A DNA stretch of 64,000 bases from Halobacillus salinarum. GTDB lineage: Bacteria; Bacillota; Bacilli; Bacillales; Halobacillaceae. Below, piece by piece: positions 17,823-25,822 of the stretch. The notes under the pieces were generated by a model that was given only the letters and a program-made list of their open reading frames with translations, searched no databases and was not told the DNA's origin. The translations under genes were made by a program, and so were the position numbers. How positions within the stretch are numbered: the first letter of the stretch is position 1; the number at the start of each line of letters is the position of its first letter. Location: the NCBI RefSeq assembly GCF_022919095.1, contig NZ_CP095073.1:3720001-3784000 (forward strand), in the 5' to 3' direction.

Positions 17823-18833
17823 CTATACTTTTCTCAGCAATAGATAAACGAAATACGGAGCCCCGATCAATGCAGCCATAATTCCTGCAGGTATTCCTTC
17901 TGGTGGAGCGAGATTCCGTCCAATGGTGTCCGCTAAAAGCAGAAGCCACCCACCAATGAGAATGGCAACTGGGAGATAGACTTGGTTTCTAGGACCCACC
18001 AGAGATTTAGCAAGATGGGGAGCCATCAACCCGATAAAAGCGATCGCTCCCGTTACAGATACAGCTGATGCCGCTAACGCTACAGCGGCGAGCAATAGAA
18101 TAAGCCGCTCTTTCTCTATGGATAGGCCGACACCGACAGAAACAGAATCACTTAATGCTAATAAATTGATCCGATTCGCCTTATATAACGTAAATGGAAT
18201 TAATACGACAAGCCAAGGAAGAACAGCCATTATGTAAGGCCAATCCGTTCCCCAAATACTGCCCGCCAGCCAATTTGCAATAAAAGCTACTTTTTCCCGC
18301 TCTGCTGAAGAAATAAGTACAACCATGACGCCGGACAGCGCCATTGAAAAACCAACTCCTACAAGCACAAGGCGCACCGGTTGTAAACCAACGCTCTTCT
18401 GATAAGAAAAGATATAAATAAACACAGCTGTAATCAATGCCCCGAAAAATGCTGCAGCAGGAAGCATATAAACAAATACTCCTGCTTCCACTGGAAAGAA
18501 CAAAAAGAAAATCGCCACGGCTGCTCCTGCCCCGGAATTAATTCCAATAATGCCGGGATCAGCTAAGTCATTCCGGGTAATGCCTTGCAGTATAGAGCCT
18601 GATACCGCGAGAGCCATGCCAGCAAGCATGGTCATAACGATTCTCGGAAGACGGATAGAAAACAGCACGAATTCCTCTTTGAAGGTCCCCTCCCCAAAAA
18701 TGGTGGGGAAAATTCTGCTATAGGACACTGAAGAGTATCCCATACCTAATCCAATAACAGCCGTTAAAATAATAAGGACGGAAAAAACCATTAAAACGGT
18801 TCTTTGTTTTTTCAATATGGAAGGATCAATCAT
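17823..18833 (-). CDS. siderophore ABC transporter permease, FecCD family (second)
   Basis: A 336-residue permease of the FecCD/BtuC family, with about nine to ten transmembrane segments. GITRNDLADPGIIGINSGAG is the conserved LxNPLADPxLLGIssGA motif, and GAIAFIGLMAPHLAKSLVGP is the cytoplasmic ATPase-contact loop. It forms a heterodimer with the upstream permease, whose gene overlaps it by four bases (ATGA). It would import ferric siderophore from the lipoprotein at 19922-20851. No ATPase gene follows in the window, so a distant FhuC/YusV-like ATPase is expected. Confidence 0.9.
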   Translation of the reverse strand: MIDPSILKKQRTVLMVFSVLIILTAVIGLGMGYSSVSYSRIFPTIFGEGTFKEEFVLFSIRLPRIVMTMLAGMALAVSGSILQGITRNDLADPGIIGINSGAGAAVAIFFLFFPVEAGVFVYMLPAAAFFGALITAVFIYIFSYQKSVGLQPVRLVLVGVGFSMALSGVMVVLISSAEREKVAFIANWLAGSIWGTDWPYIMAVLPWLVVLIPFTLYKANRINLLALSDSVSVGVGLSIEKERLILLLAAVALAASAVSVTGAIAFIGLMAPHLAKSLVGPRNQVYLPVAILIGGWLLLLADTIGRNLAPPEGIPAGIMAALIGAPYFVYLLLRKV

Positions 18834-19834
18834 ACCAGTTCTTTCCCTCCCTTGCGTACGATAATGAGAAAGAATGGCAAGCCCATAATCGAAATAATCG
18901 CTGCCACTGGTGTTTCATAAGGAGCATTAATCGTTCGTCCTAGAGTATCCGCAATCAGCATAAAGGCTGCTCCAAACACGGCAGACATCGGAAGAACAGA
19001 TCGATAATCCGTCCCGAATACTGCACGTACAATATGGGGAACCATGAGTCCGATAAAAGCCATATTTCCTACAAGGGATACCGATGCCCCAGTAAGCAAA
19101 ATAATAACTACAAATAGAATAGACTTAATTCGGGTAATTTTCTGTCCCAGTCCAACTGCTAACTCCTCATTTAAACTGAGAATAGTGAGCTGTCTTGCTA
19201 AAAGGAAGGAAACGACCAGTCCACCAGCAATAAAAGGAAAAAGGAGCTTCAGCTGCCCGATCGTCGTCCCTAACAATCCTCCTGCTGTCCACATGGATAC
19301 GTCCTTGGAAATTTTATAATATAACCCGACTCCTTGTGCTATCGCAAATAAAAAAGCCGATACTGCAGCCCCAGCCAGCACAATCCGAATCGGTGAGAAG
19401 CCTCCCTGTTTTAAAGCCCCAATGCCAAATACCATCACAGCCCCGATAGCAGCTCCAATAAAGCAGGCAATCATAATTCCAAAATAATTAAGAGCGGGAA
19501 GAAAAGCGAGTGTGACAGCAAGGGCTGCATTAGCACCAGCTGTTAACCCAAGCAAACCAGGATCTGCAAGGGGATTCCTCGTTAATCCCTGCATGATTGC
19601 CCCTGCCACAGAAAGTCCCGCCCCCACCAATAATGCCCCAAGCTCTCTCGGAAGACGGAGTTCCCTGAGCATCGTGATAGATTCAGAAGATCGGCTGGAA
19701 AAAATCGCAAACCATACTTCCTTTAAACTCGTATCCGCCGCACCTAACACCATAGCTGCAATAAATGATACTATGAAGACGCTCGAGGACAAGCTAATTT
19801 TAATGAATGAAATTGAATGACGATGATCGCTCAT
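18830..19834 (-). CDS. siderophore ABC transporter permease, FecCD family (first)
   Basis: A 334-residue FecCD-family permease. It has GLTRNPLADPGLLGLTAGAN and GNMAFIGLMVPHIVRAVFG motifs and about nine transmembrane segments. Its stop overlaps the start of the second permease, pointing to coupled translation of a heterodimer. A hairpin separates it from the binding-protein gene upstream. Control by Fur from the operon's promoter is likely. Confidence 0.9.
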   Translation of the reverse strand: MSDHRHSISFIKISLSSSVFIVSFIAAMVLGAADTSLKEVWFAIFSSRSSESITMLRELRLPRELGALLVGAGLSVAGAIMQGLTRNPLADPGLLGLTAGANAALAVTLAFLPALNYFGIMIACFIGAAIGAVMVFGIGALKQGGFSPIRIVLAGAAVSAFLFAIAQGVGLYYKISKDVSMWTAGGLLGTTIGQLKLLFPFIAGGLVVSFLLARQLTILSLNEELAVGLGQKITRIKSILFVVIILLTGASVSLVGNMAFIGLMVPHIVRAVFGTDYRSVLPMSAVFGAAFMLIADTLGRTINAPYETPVAAIISIMGLPFFLIIVRKGGKELV

Positions 19835-19865
19835 AATCCTCTCATCTTTCTTTGAAAAAAGTAAT

Positions 19866-19891
19866 GAAGAAGAGGAACATACCTCTTCTTC
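19866..19891 (-). other. intercistronic hairpin after siderophore-binding gene
   Basis: GAAGAAGAGG (19866-19875) pairs perfectly with CCTCTTCTTC (19882-19891). Read on the minus strand it is followed by ATTACTTTTTTC, so it could be a leaky terminator that gives more binding protein than permease. Confidence 0.65.
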
Positions 19892-19921
19892 GGTTGGCTG
19901 ACTGTTATCTTGAAGCGTTTA

Positions 19922-20851
19922 TTATTCACCAAGGAATGATTTTTTGAAGAAATCGAGCTGATAATCCAGTGTAATCGGGTCATTAAAATAAAATTCTTTT
20001 GCATTTGCTTCATACACATGTCCCTTTTTCACTGCTGGAATATTCTTATACGTTTCTGTTTGCTGGAAAGAGCTTTCTATATCAGGGTTCTTACTAAAAA
20101 TGATGTAATCCCCGGCGTATTCTGGAAGCACTTCAGGAGAAATCGCATAGTACCCCGGCTCTAAAGCCATCTCTTTTACTTTTTCCGGCATTTTTAAATT
20201 CATTTCCTGATAAAGAATCTCAGTTCCCCGGCCCCAATTATCTCCAAATACATAGAGCTGTTTATCGAAATTCTCGATAACTGATACTGTAGCATCTTCT
20301 CCAATTTTCTCACGGATTTTTTCTCCTGCGTCTTTCGATCGTTGCTTAAAATCTTCAACCCAGGCTTTTGCCTCTTCTTCTTTATTTAGTAGTTTGCCAA
20401 TTTCGATGTGCTGTTCCAAATATCCCAGTTTTCCATAGGTATAGGTAACTGTAGGCGCAATTTCTTTAAGTTTGTCTTTATTCTTAATATTGGAAAGGCC
20501 GATAATGAGATCTGGATTTAATTCTATAATCTTCTCTAAATTCTCATCTGAAACCTCTTCCACATCTTTTAATTGATCCTGGAAACGGGGATTCATTTTC
20601 GACCAGGAATCGACCCCTGCTAGATTCACGTCCAATGCCATGACATTACCTGCATAAGAGGAAAGTACGACGACACGTTTAGGATCAGCAGGAACTTCTA
20701 CAGGGCCATCCTCTGATTGGTATGTAATGGTTTCTTTCTTTGCGTCATCTGAAGAGGAATTGCTGCTAGCAGACTCTTCGGATTTATTCCCGCCACATGC
20801 AGTTAATAAAGCGGCAGCCAGCAATAAAAACGGAATAATGAACTTCTTCAT
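19922..20851 (-). CDS. iron-siderophore (hydroxamate-type) binding lipoprotein
   Basis: A 309-residue FhuD/YxeB-like binding protein. The signal peptide ends in lipobox LTAC (Cys about residue 19), followed by a Ser/Asn/Asp-rich tether. Two lobes are joined by a long helix, with PKRVVVLSSYAGN, LNPDLIIGLSN and FGDNWGRGTEILYQEM, which are typical of class III siderophore-binding proteins. It delivers ferric siderophore to the FecCD pair downstream. A perfect Fur box lies about 80 bases upstream. The hydroxamate preference is judged from general likeness to FhuD and YxeB and is less sure than the iron role. Confidence 0.85.
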   Translation of the reverse strand: MKKFIIPFLLLAAALLTACGGNKSEESASSNSSSDDAKKETITYQSEDGPVEVPADPKRVVVLSSYAGNVMALDVNLAGVDSWSKMNPRFQDQLKDVEEVSDENLEKIIELNPDLIIGLSNIKNKDKLKEIAPTVTYTYGKLGYLEQHIEIGKLLNKEEEAKAWVEDFKQRSKDAGEKIREKIGEDATVSVIENFDKQLYVFGDNWGRGTEILYQEMNLKMPEKVKEMALEPGYYAISPEVLPEYAGDYIIFSKNPDIESSFQQTETYKNIPAVKKGHVYEANAKEFYFNDPITLDYQLDFFKKSFLGE

Positions 20852-20932
20852 GGTGATCTTCTCCTTTATCTATGTATCTTACAAATAAAAACCATAGAGC
20901 CTCCATAGCGTTGTAAGATCATGGTAATTAAA

Positions 20933-20947
20933 TGATAATGATTATCA
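20933..20947. promoter_or_regulatory. Fur box
   Basis: TGATAATGATTATCA is a perfect 7-1-7 inverted repeat identical to the core Bacillus Fur box. It lies about 82 bases upstream of the siderophore-binding protein start, in the promoter region, and implies repression by Fur when iron is plentiful. Confidence 0.9.
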
Positions 20948-21025
20948 CTTTCACTCAATATGAACTATAATTGCAATCTATGTATTTGTCAACTCCCTTT
21001 CTAAGTCAAAAGAATCAGAAGTGAT

Positions 21026-21058
21026 AAAAGCAGCTCACCTTAGTAGTGAGCTGCTTTT
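21026..21058. terminator. terminator
   Basis: AAAAGCAGCTCAC (21026-21038) pairs with GTGAGCTGCTTTT (21046-21058). It lies downstream of the CHY zinc-finger gene and the small membrane ORF on the minus strand and separates them from the siderophore operon's promoter. Confidence 0.75.
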
Positions 21059-21095
21059 ATCATTTCCGGAATGGGGTGCGTTTTGATACGAGCTT

Positions 21096-21191
21096 TCATT
21101 GAATGAATTTTATTAACAAGAACGCCACTATTAGTATAAAACTGGCTCCAAGTGAACAAAGCGAAGCATAATAAGAATCCTTCCTCATCAT
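21096..21191 (-). CDS. possible 31-residue single-span membrane peptide
   Basis: A short ORF whose ATG overlaps the CHY gene's TAA stop by one base (TAATG). The product begins MMRKDSYYAS and has one hydrophobic segment from about residue 11 to 27 (LCSLGASFILIVAFLLI) with a basic N-terminus, typical of small bitopic proteins. There is no separate ribosome site apart from GAAATGGA in the CHY gene's end, so translation would be by coupling. The gap before the terminator is otherwise empty. Chance remains possible at this length. Confidence 0.35.
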   Translation of the reverse strand: MMRKDSYYASLCSLGASFILIVAFLLIKFIQ

Positions 21192-21517
21192 TATTCCATT
21201 TCAAAATAGAGGGGAAAATGATAGCTGCAGCGCGCATTAAACGGGTGTTGGCAATGCGGACAGCGCTCGGACTCCATATAAGTCAAAATGGTTAATTCCC
21301 GGGAGCACTTCCCGCATAGAATAGCTTTCTCGTTCCATTTTTCTTTCGGCCACCTTAAAGCAGCATGCCCTGCAAGCTCCTCATGACAGCTGTAACAAGC
21401 ATAATAGGATTGACAGCAGTAAAATTTAATCGCTACTATATCAACGTCCGTATGGTAATGGTCGCATCTTGTATCAGCGTCTACTTTGATGCCTTTAACT
21501 TCTGGTCTTGCATCCAT
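21191..21517 (-). CDS. CHY zinc-finger protein
   Basis: A 108-residue protein with a CHY-type zinc finger. An HYHTDVDIVAIKFYCC segment is followed by YYACYSCHEELAGH, then CGKC and CPHCQHPFN, giving the Cys/His ligands expected for about three zinc ions. Bacterial members are small stand-alone proteins of unknown function; the eukaryotic relative Hot13 acts in mitochondrial import redox chemistry. ATG at 21517 (MDARPEVKG) follows AGAGGTGA. Downstream lies a possible coupled membrane peptide. Confidence 0.75.
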   Translation of the reverse strand: MDARPEVKGIKVDADTRCDHYHTDVDIVAIKFYCCQSYYACYSCHEELAGHAALRWPKEKWNEKAILCGKCSRELTILTYMESERCPHCQHPFNARCSYHFPLYFEME

Positions 21518-21683
21518 TTGATTCACCTCTAAATGGATTATATCACAGCTTTTTTAAATCATAGACTTACTTAAAAGCAGCATTCAATTCATGGTTTTAC
21601 TTTGAGCAGAGATCGAATACTATTGGAATTCTTTGTTAGAAAGACTTTCCTTCCTGTACCTTTTTACTGGAAGTATTTCTAAA

Positions 21684-21718
21684 TAAAAAAACAGGACCCG
21701 GTTAGGAGTCCTGCTTTT
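21684..21718 (-). terminator. terminator after SsuA-like operon
   Basis: CAGGAC (21692-21697) pairs with GTCCTG (21708-21713). On the minus strand the stem is followed by a run of seven T, directly after the binding-protein stop codon. Confidence 0.7.
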
Positions 21719-21720
21719 AC

Positions 21721-22821
21721 TTACTTTTCATATTCTCCAATTATCTCTACTGCTCTCTTTGTAATCGACGTATCGATGGATTTATCGAAATCAAACGTCC
21801 CCCTCGTAGCCCCGTTCTGCTGATACATGTCATACTGGGCTTTAATATCATCAACGAACATTTTTCCGTCCGGATTCAGCCCCGTTACCGCTACTTTCTC
21901 CCAAAGCTCAGGATCTTTCAGTGCTGTGTACTCGGTCATGATTTGAATGACTTCTTCCTTGCCTTCTCCCTTTAGGAAGGCATCATTATAGTCGCGCACT
22001 CCTTTTAAATAGGCAGCCATAAACCTTAACGAAATATTGCTCTCTTGATTAATGAACTTAGGAGAAGCGAGAACCATCGCGATCTGCGCCTCTGGTGCAA
22101 AATCAGTAGCATCGCCAAAACGCACATGAACCCCCTGTTCAATGCCTTGTGTGATCAACGGTTCTATTTGTAAAGCCGCATCAATGGATCCATTTCCCAT
22201 GGAGGCGAGCATATTTCCGAAGTCTGACATAAGAACGAATTCTACGTCATTCTCAGAGAGACCGGCATGTTTTAACATTTTATGAAAAATGTAGTCATCT
22301 ACAGCATTCTTTGAGGAAACAGCGATTCGCTTTCCTTTAAGATCCTGATATGTCTTAATTTTATCCTGTAAATCTTTTCTTATAACAAATGAAAAATATG
22401 AATCTCCTTGAACATAATGCCCTTTATCGGCAACGATTTTCACATCAATGCCTTGAGCAATCGCATTAAAGAATGAAGCTGTAGAAATTCCTCCGGCAAT
22501 ATCCACCTCTCCGGCAGCCAATGCCGGGAGCATGTCGTCACTATTTGCAAACTTCGTAAATTTAACATCAATATTGTAATCATCAAAATAGCCTTTTTCT
22601 TTCGCAATGTAAAAACCAGCTCCAGAAGCTGCCCCATCCTCGGCTATGACAACCGTCGCTCTTTCATTTAAAGGCGCTAAATCACCAGAAGGATTATTTT
22701 CACTTATTTCATTTTCCTGCCCGCTTCCTTCATTAGATGTAGAAGTATTTGAACTACAGCCGGCGATGATTAAGGCACTCAGTAATAACGGTGCACATAC
22801 TAACTTCTTCAAAGATTTCAC
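21721..22821 (-). CDS. ABC transporter substrate-binding lipoprotein, NMT1/SsuA-like
   Basis: A 366-residue binding lipoprotein with lipobox IAGC (Cys about residue 22) and a Ser/Asn-rich tether. The core follows the NMT1/THI5-SsuA pattern: GAASGAGFYIAKEKGYFDDYNI, then LAAGEVDIAGGISTASFFNA and DLKGKRIAVSSKNAVDDY. Proteins of this family bind nitrate, sulfonates, taurine, pyrimidine precursors or aromatic acids, and the sequence alone does not choose among them. It is the last gene of a permease-ATPase-binding-protein operon, and a terminator follows. No TPP riboswitch or sulfonatase is nearby. Confidence 0.85.
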   Translation of the reverse strand: MKSLKKLVCAPLLLSALIIAGCSSNTSTSNEGSGQENEISENNPSGDLAPLNERATVVIAEDGAASGAGFYIAKEKGYFDDYNIDVKFTKFANSDDMLPALAAGEVDIAGGISTASFFNAIAQGIDVKIVADKGHYVQGDSYFSFVIRKDLQDKIKTYQDLKGKRIAVSSKNAVDDYIFHKMLKHAGLSENDVEFVLMSDFGNMLASMGNGSIDAALQIEPLITQGIEQGVHVRFGDATDFAPEAQIAMVLASPKFINQESNISLRFMAAYLKGVRDYNDAFLKGEGKEEVIQIMTEYTALKDPELWEKVAVTGLNPDGKMFVDDIKAQYDMYQQNGATRGTFDFDKSIDTSITKRAVEIIGEYEK

Positions 22822-22839
22822 GATTTTCCATCCTCCTGC

Positions 22840-23619
22840 TCAAATTCTTGAGCCTTGTACTTGGTCATACAGGTGGTTCCAAATCTCAACAAAGCAGTCC
22901 GCCATCGCCGGATCGGAGCGTACTTGTTCCATACTTCTCGGCCGCGGCAGATCAATGGATTTTTCCTCAACGATTTTTCCAGGCTGGGCACTCATCAATA
23001 GAATTCTGTCACTCAGCAGAAGGGCTTCATCAATACTATGAGTAATAAACAAAACGGTTTTTTTAGTTTCTGACCATATGTTCAGCAGTTCTTCCTGTAG
23101 AATGAATTTATTTTGTTCGTCCAGGGCGGCAAACGGTTCATCCATTAAAAGAATTTCCGGATCATTCGCAAAAGCTCTGGCGATGCTTACTCTTTGCTTC
23201 ATCCCTCCAGAGAGCTCTTTTGGATAAAGATTCGCAAATTTATCCAGACCGACTTTTGCTAAGTAATAAGCAGTTCTTTCTTTCACCTGCTGTTTCGGGA
23301 GGTGTCTCATCTTTAACCCAAACGCAACGTTTTCCTCGACTGTCAGCCAGGGGATAACCCCTCGTTCCTGAAAGACCATCGATTGCAAAGGACGTTTCTT
23401 TTCCCCCTGATTGATCTCATATGAACCAATACTGGGACTTTCCAACCCTGCCAGTATGCGCAGCAAAGTCGTTTTTCCACACCCGCTCGGTCCAATTAGA
23501 CAAACAAATTCCCCATCTTCAATATCAAGGGAAATATCCTCCAGAGCCGTCACACTGCTGCCTTTTTTATAGAACACTTTTGTTAAGTTCTGAAGCGAAA
23601 TCTTAGGCTTTTCTCTCAT
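22840..23619 (-). CDS. ABC transporter ATP-binding protein, SsuB/TauB-like
   Basis: A 259-residue ATPase. Walker A is GPSGCGKTT, the Q-loop lies in QSMVFQERGVIPW, the ABC signature is LSGGMKQR, Walker B is ILLMDEPFAALD, and the switch His is in FITHSIDEA. It drives import with the permease at 23634-24449 and the NMT1-like binding protein. It lacks a C-terminal regulatory domain, in line with the SsuB/TauB branch. Confidence 0.92.
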   Translation of the reverse strand: MREKPKISLQNLTKVFYKKGSSVTALEDISLDIEDGEFVCLIGPSGCGKTTLLRILAGLESPSIGSYEINQGEKKRPLQSMVFQERGVIPWLTVEENVAFGLKMRHLPKQQVKERTAYYLAKVGLDKFANLYPKELSGGMKQRVSIARAFANDPEILLMDEPFAALDEQNKFILQEELLNIWSETKKTVLFITHSIDEALLLSDRILLMSAQPGKIVEEKSIDLPRPRSMEQVRSDPAMADCFVEIWNHLYDQVQGSRI

Positions 23620-23633
23620 TTCCTACCACTCCC

Positions 23634-24449
23634 TTACTTCCATGGCAGTAACTTAACTTGAAACGCTCTCAGTATGAGTGAGAATAGATAACCGAAGAAA
23701 GAAATGAGCACTAAACCGACATACATCTCTTTAAGCAGAAATGCACTGTAAGACGTCCATATTAAGTAACCAATACCTGATGTTGCTCCCATCATTTCTG
23801 CTGCTACAATGGTTAATAAGGCAATGGCCTGCCCCATTTGAATACCTTCGATCATGACGGGAAGTGATCCCGGCAGAGCAATCTTAAAGAAAAAATCCTT
23901 CGATCCTGCTCCATAATTTCGAGCTACATCTAAATATATCCGATCAATATTGACAACACCTGCCACGGTATTAATGACCACAGGGAAAAATACACTTCCT
24001 GCAATGGTCACAATTTTCGATACCTCCCCAATTCCAAAGAGGATTAATATAATCGGAAGAAGAGCGAGAGTTGGAATGGGCATTAACGCCATGATCAACG
24101 GTGAAAAGAAATGCCGGATAGGTGAATACAAGCCCATAAGCAGGCCGAGAACCACTCCCGGAATCACCCCCAGCAAAAAGCCGGCCAAAATTCTAAACAA
24201 CGAGATGCCAATATGGTGAAATAACTCACCACTGGTACCCATTAATAGAAACGTTCCTACAATTTCAGAAGGCGGTGGAAAAAACCTCGCATCGACCATT
24301 CCTGTTCGCGACAAAAATTCCCACAAAATTAATATGAAAATGGGAGAAGCAATTGTAAGTGCCTGTTTAAATCGGTTTCTAAGCTGTTTCTTTTTCCACT
24401 CTTCACGTTCTATGGCAAAAGGATCATGCCCCGCGTGAATGTTCTTCAT
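23634..24449 (-). CDS. ABC transporter permease, SsuC/TauC-like
   Basis: A 271-residue permease with about six transmembrane segments and the family loop YLDVARNYGAGSKDFFFKIALPGSLP, a variant EAA motif; WEFLSRTG and FFPPPSEI near the N-terminus are typical of SsuC-like permeases. ATG at 24449 follows AAGAGGTGG; GTG codons at 24458 and 24455 lie inside that site. First gene of a three-gene operon whose promoter region (about 24450-24530) shows no riboswitch or operator I recognise. Confidence 0.88.
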   Translation of the reverse strand: MKNIHAGHDPFAIEREEWKKKQLRNRFKQALTIASPIFILILWEFLSRTGMVDARFFPPPSEIVGTFLLMGTSGELFHHIGISLFRILAGFLLGVIPGVVLGLLMGLYSPIRHFFSPLIMALMPIPTLALLPIILILFGIGEVSKIVTIAGSVFFPVVINTVAGVVNIDRIYLDVARNYGAGSKDFFFKIALPGSLPVMIEGIQMGQAIALLTIVAAEMMGATSGIGYLIWTSYSAFLLKEMYVGLVLISFFGYLFSLILRAFQVKLLPWK

Positions 24450-24530
24450 CTTCACCACCTCTTAATGCCAATCATATGTGCATCTGCCTACAAGTGTGAA
24501 AATGCGTCGCCTCTCCTTTCCCAGACAATA

Positions 24531-24558
24531 AAAAAAGAACTTCCCTATTGGAAGTTCC
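24531..24558 (-). terminator. terminator after enolase-superfamily gene
   Basis: GAACTTCC (24537-24544) pairs with GGAAGTTC (24550-24557). On the minus strand it is followed by a run of seven T. It separates the sugar-acid genes from the downstream ABC operon. Confidence 0.8.
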
Positions 24559-24574
24559 TTCAGCTCACAATTCA

Positions 24575-25732
24575 TTAAAATCCTTTTACCGGTTCACGTT
24601 TTTCCCAGCCTTCCCTGAACAAAGGAAGAAAATTTTCGCGTTTGTAAGGATGCTTGCTGATCTCGTCTAAATTCAAGTCGGTTCCCCATCCCGGACGATC
24701 GCTGACTTGAATGTACCCGTCTTTAATATCCACAGTATTTGTAAGAATATTTTTCGTCCAAGGCTCGTTAAAGTCTTCAAAAATTTCATGAATGAAAAAA
24801 TTAGGCGTAGCTGTATTTAAATGAGCGCATACGATGGAGCACAAGGGCCCTTGGGCACTATGCGGGGCAGTGACTCCATTAAAAGCATTGACCATTCCTG
24901 CTACTTGCTTGGCAGCAGTTAACCCCATAAATTGAGGCTCAAGCTGGATAATGTGAACTTGATTATGAGAAAGCAGTTCGGCGAATTGCTCCTTACAATA
25001 ATAATCTTCCCCGCAAGCAATCGGAACCGGACTACGTTTGGCTACTTCAATCATTGAAGATACACTTTGCGGTGGCACAGGGGCTTCGAACCACGTAGGT
25101 TCGTATTCAGCCATCTTTTCAGCAAACCTCAATGCAGTATGAACGCTGAAGCGATTATGTCCTTCTACTAGCACATCGACTTTATCTCCTACTGCTTCTC
25201 TGACCGCCCCAATCAAGTCGAGCGCTAATTGGAAGTCTCCCCTTTCTACCGCTCTCCAGGAAGATCCAAATGGGTCAAACTTCAACGCCGTGTAGCCCTT
25301 TTCCACAACCTGCTTAGCCAGGTGATAAAAATTGTCCGGTGTACGGGGACCGCTTGTGTACCAGCCGTTTGCATATACTCTCAAGCTGTCATGGCACTTT
25401 CCTCCCAGCAGTTTGTACACCGGCTGTTCCAAAACTTTCCCCATAATATCCCAGCAGGCAAACTCAATACCCGAAAGCGCCGCTCCTTGAATTTGCCCGC
25501 CATCCGAAAATACATCCCTGAACATCTTTAAAGAATGGCTTTCTACATTAAACGGGTCCTGACCAATGACATAAGGCTTCAACTCATGAATTGCAGCTTC
25601 TACAGTTTTCCCAAAACCATTTAAGGTGGCTTCTCCAATTCCGTGAACACCTTCATCCGTATCCACCTGCACAAACACCCAGTTTTTCCACCCATTCCCG
25701 GCGATATAAGTCTGAACATCAGTGATTTTCAT
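24575..25732 (-). CDS. enolase-superfamily sugar-acid dehydratase
   Basis: A 385-residue mandelate racemase/muconate lactonizing family protein with an N-terminal capping domain and C-terminal barrel. GYTALKFDPFG, a VEGHNRF metal Glu, FEAPVPPQ, GEDYYCKEQFA and APHSAQGPL (catalytic His) are in order. The layout resembles galactonate/xylonate-type dehydratases, which turn aldonic acids into 2-keto-3-deoxy acids. Neighbours are a GntP permease and an IclR regulator, consistent with use of an imported aldonate. D-xylonate, L-arabinonate or D-galactonate are all possible. ATG at 25732 (MKITDVQTYIAGNG) follows AAAAAGGAG; the 5-prime extension to 25798 is not supported. Confidence 0.8.
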   Translation of the reverse strand: MKITDVQTYIAGNGWKNWVFVQVDTDEGVHGIGEATLNGFGKTVEAAIHELKPYVIGQDPFNVESHSLKMFRDVFSDGGQIQGAALSGIEFACWDIMGKVLEQPVYKLLGGKCHDSLRVYANGWYTSGPRTPDNFYHLAKQVVEKGYTALKFDPFGSSWRAVERGDFQLALDLIGAVREAVGDKVDVLVEGHNRFSVHTALRFAEKMAEYEPTWFEAPVPPQSVSSMIEVAKRSPVPIACGEDYYCKEQFAELLSHNQVHIIQLEPQFMGLTAAKQVAGMVNAFNGVTAPHSAQGPLCSIVCAHLNTATPNFFIHEIFEDFNEPWTKNILTNTVDIKDGYIQVSDRPGWGTDLNLDEISKHPYKRENFLPLFREGWEKREPVKGF

Positions 25733-25822
25733 GCTTCCACTCCTTTTTATTAATGAAATGATTGGCAGCATAAGAAGAATACCTTCCTCTTTATGCATTC
25801 ATAAACCCAAATTAAACTGAAA

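Noticed and set aside
21040-21237. 65-residue ORF overlapping the end of the CHY gene
   Set aside because: It lacks a ribosome site, overlaps the CHY coding end in another frame and runs through the terminator stem; the coupled 31-residue frame is more plausible.
24450-24530. TPP riboswitch before the NMT1/THI5-like ABC operon
   Set aside because: The leader is only about 80 bases and lacks a conserved CTGAGA element or paired arms.
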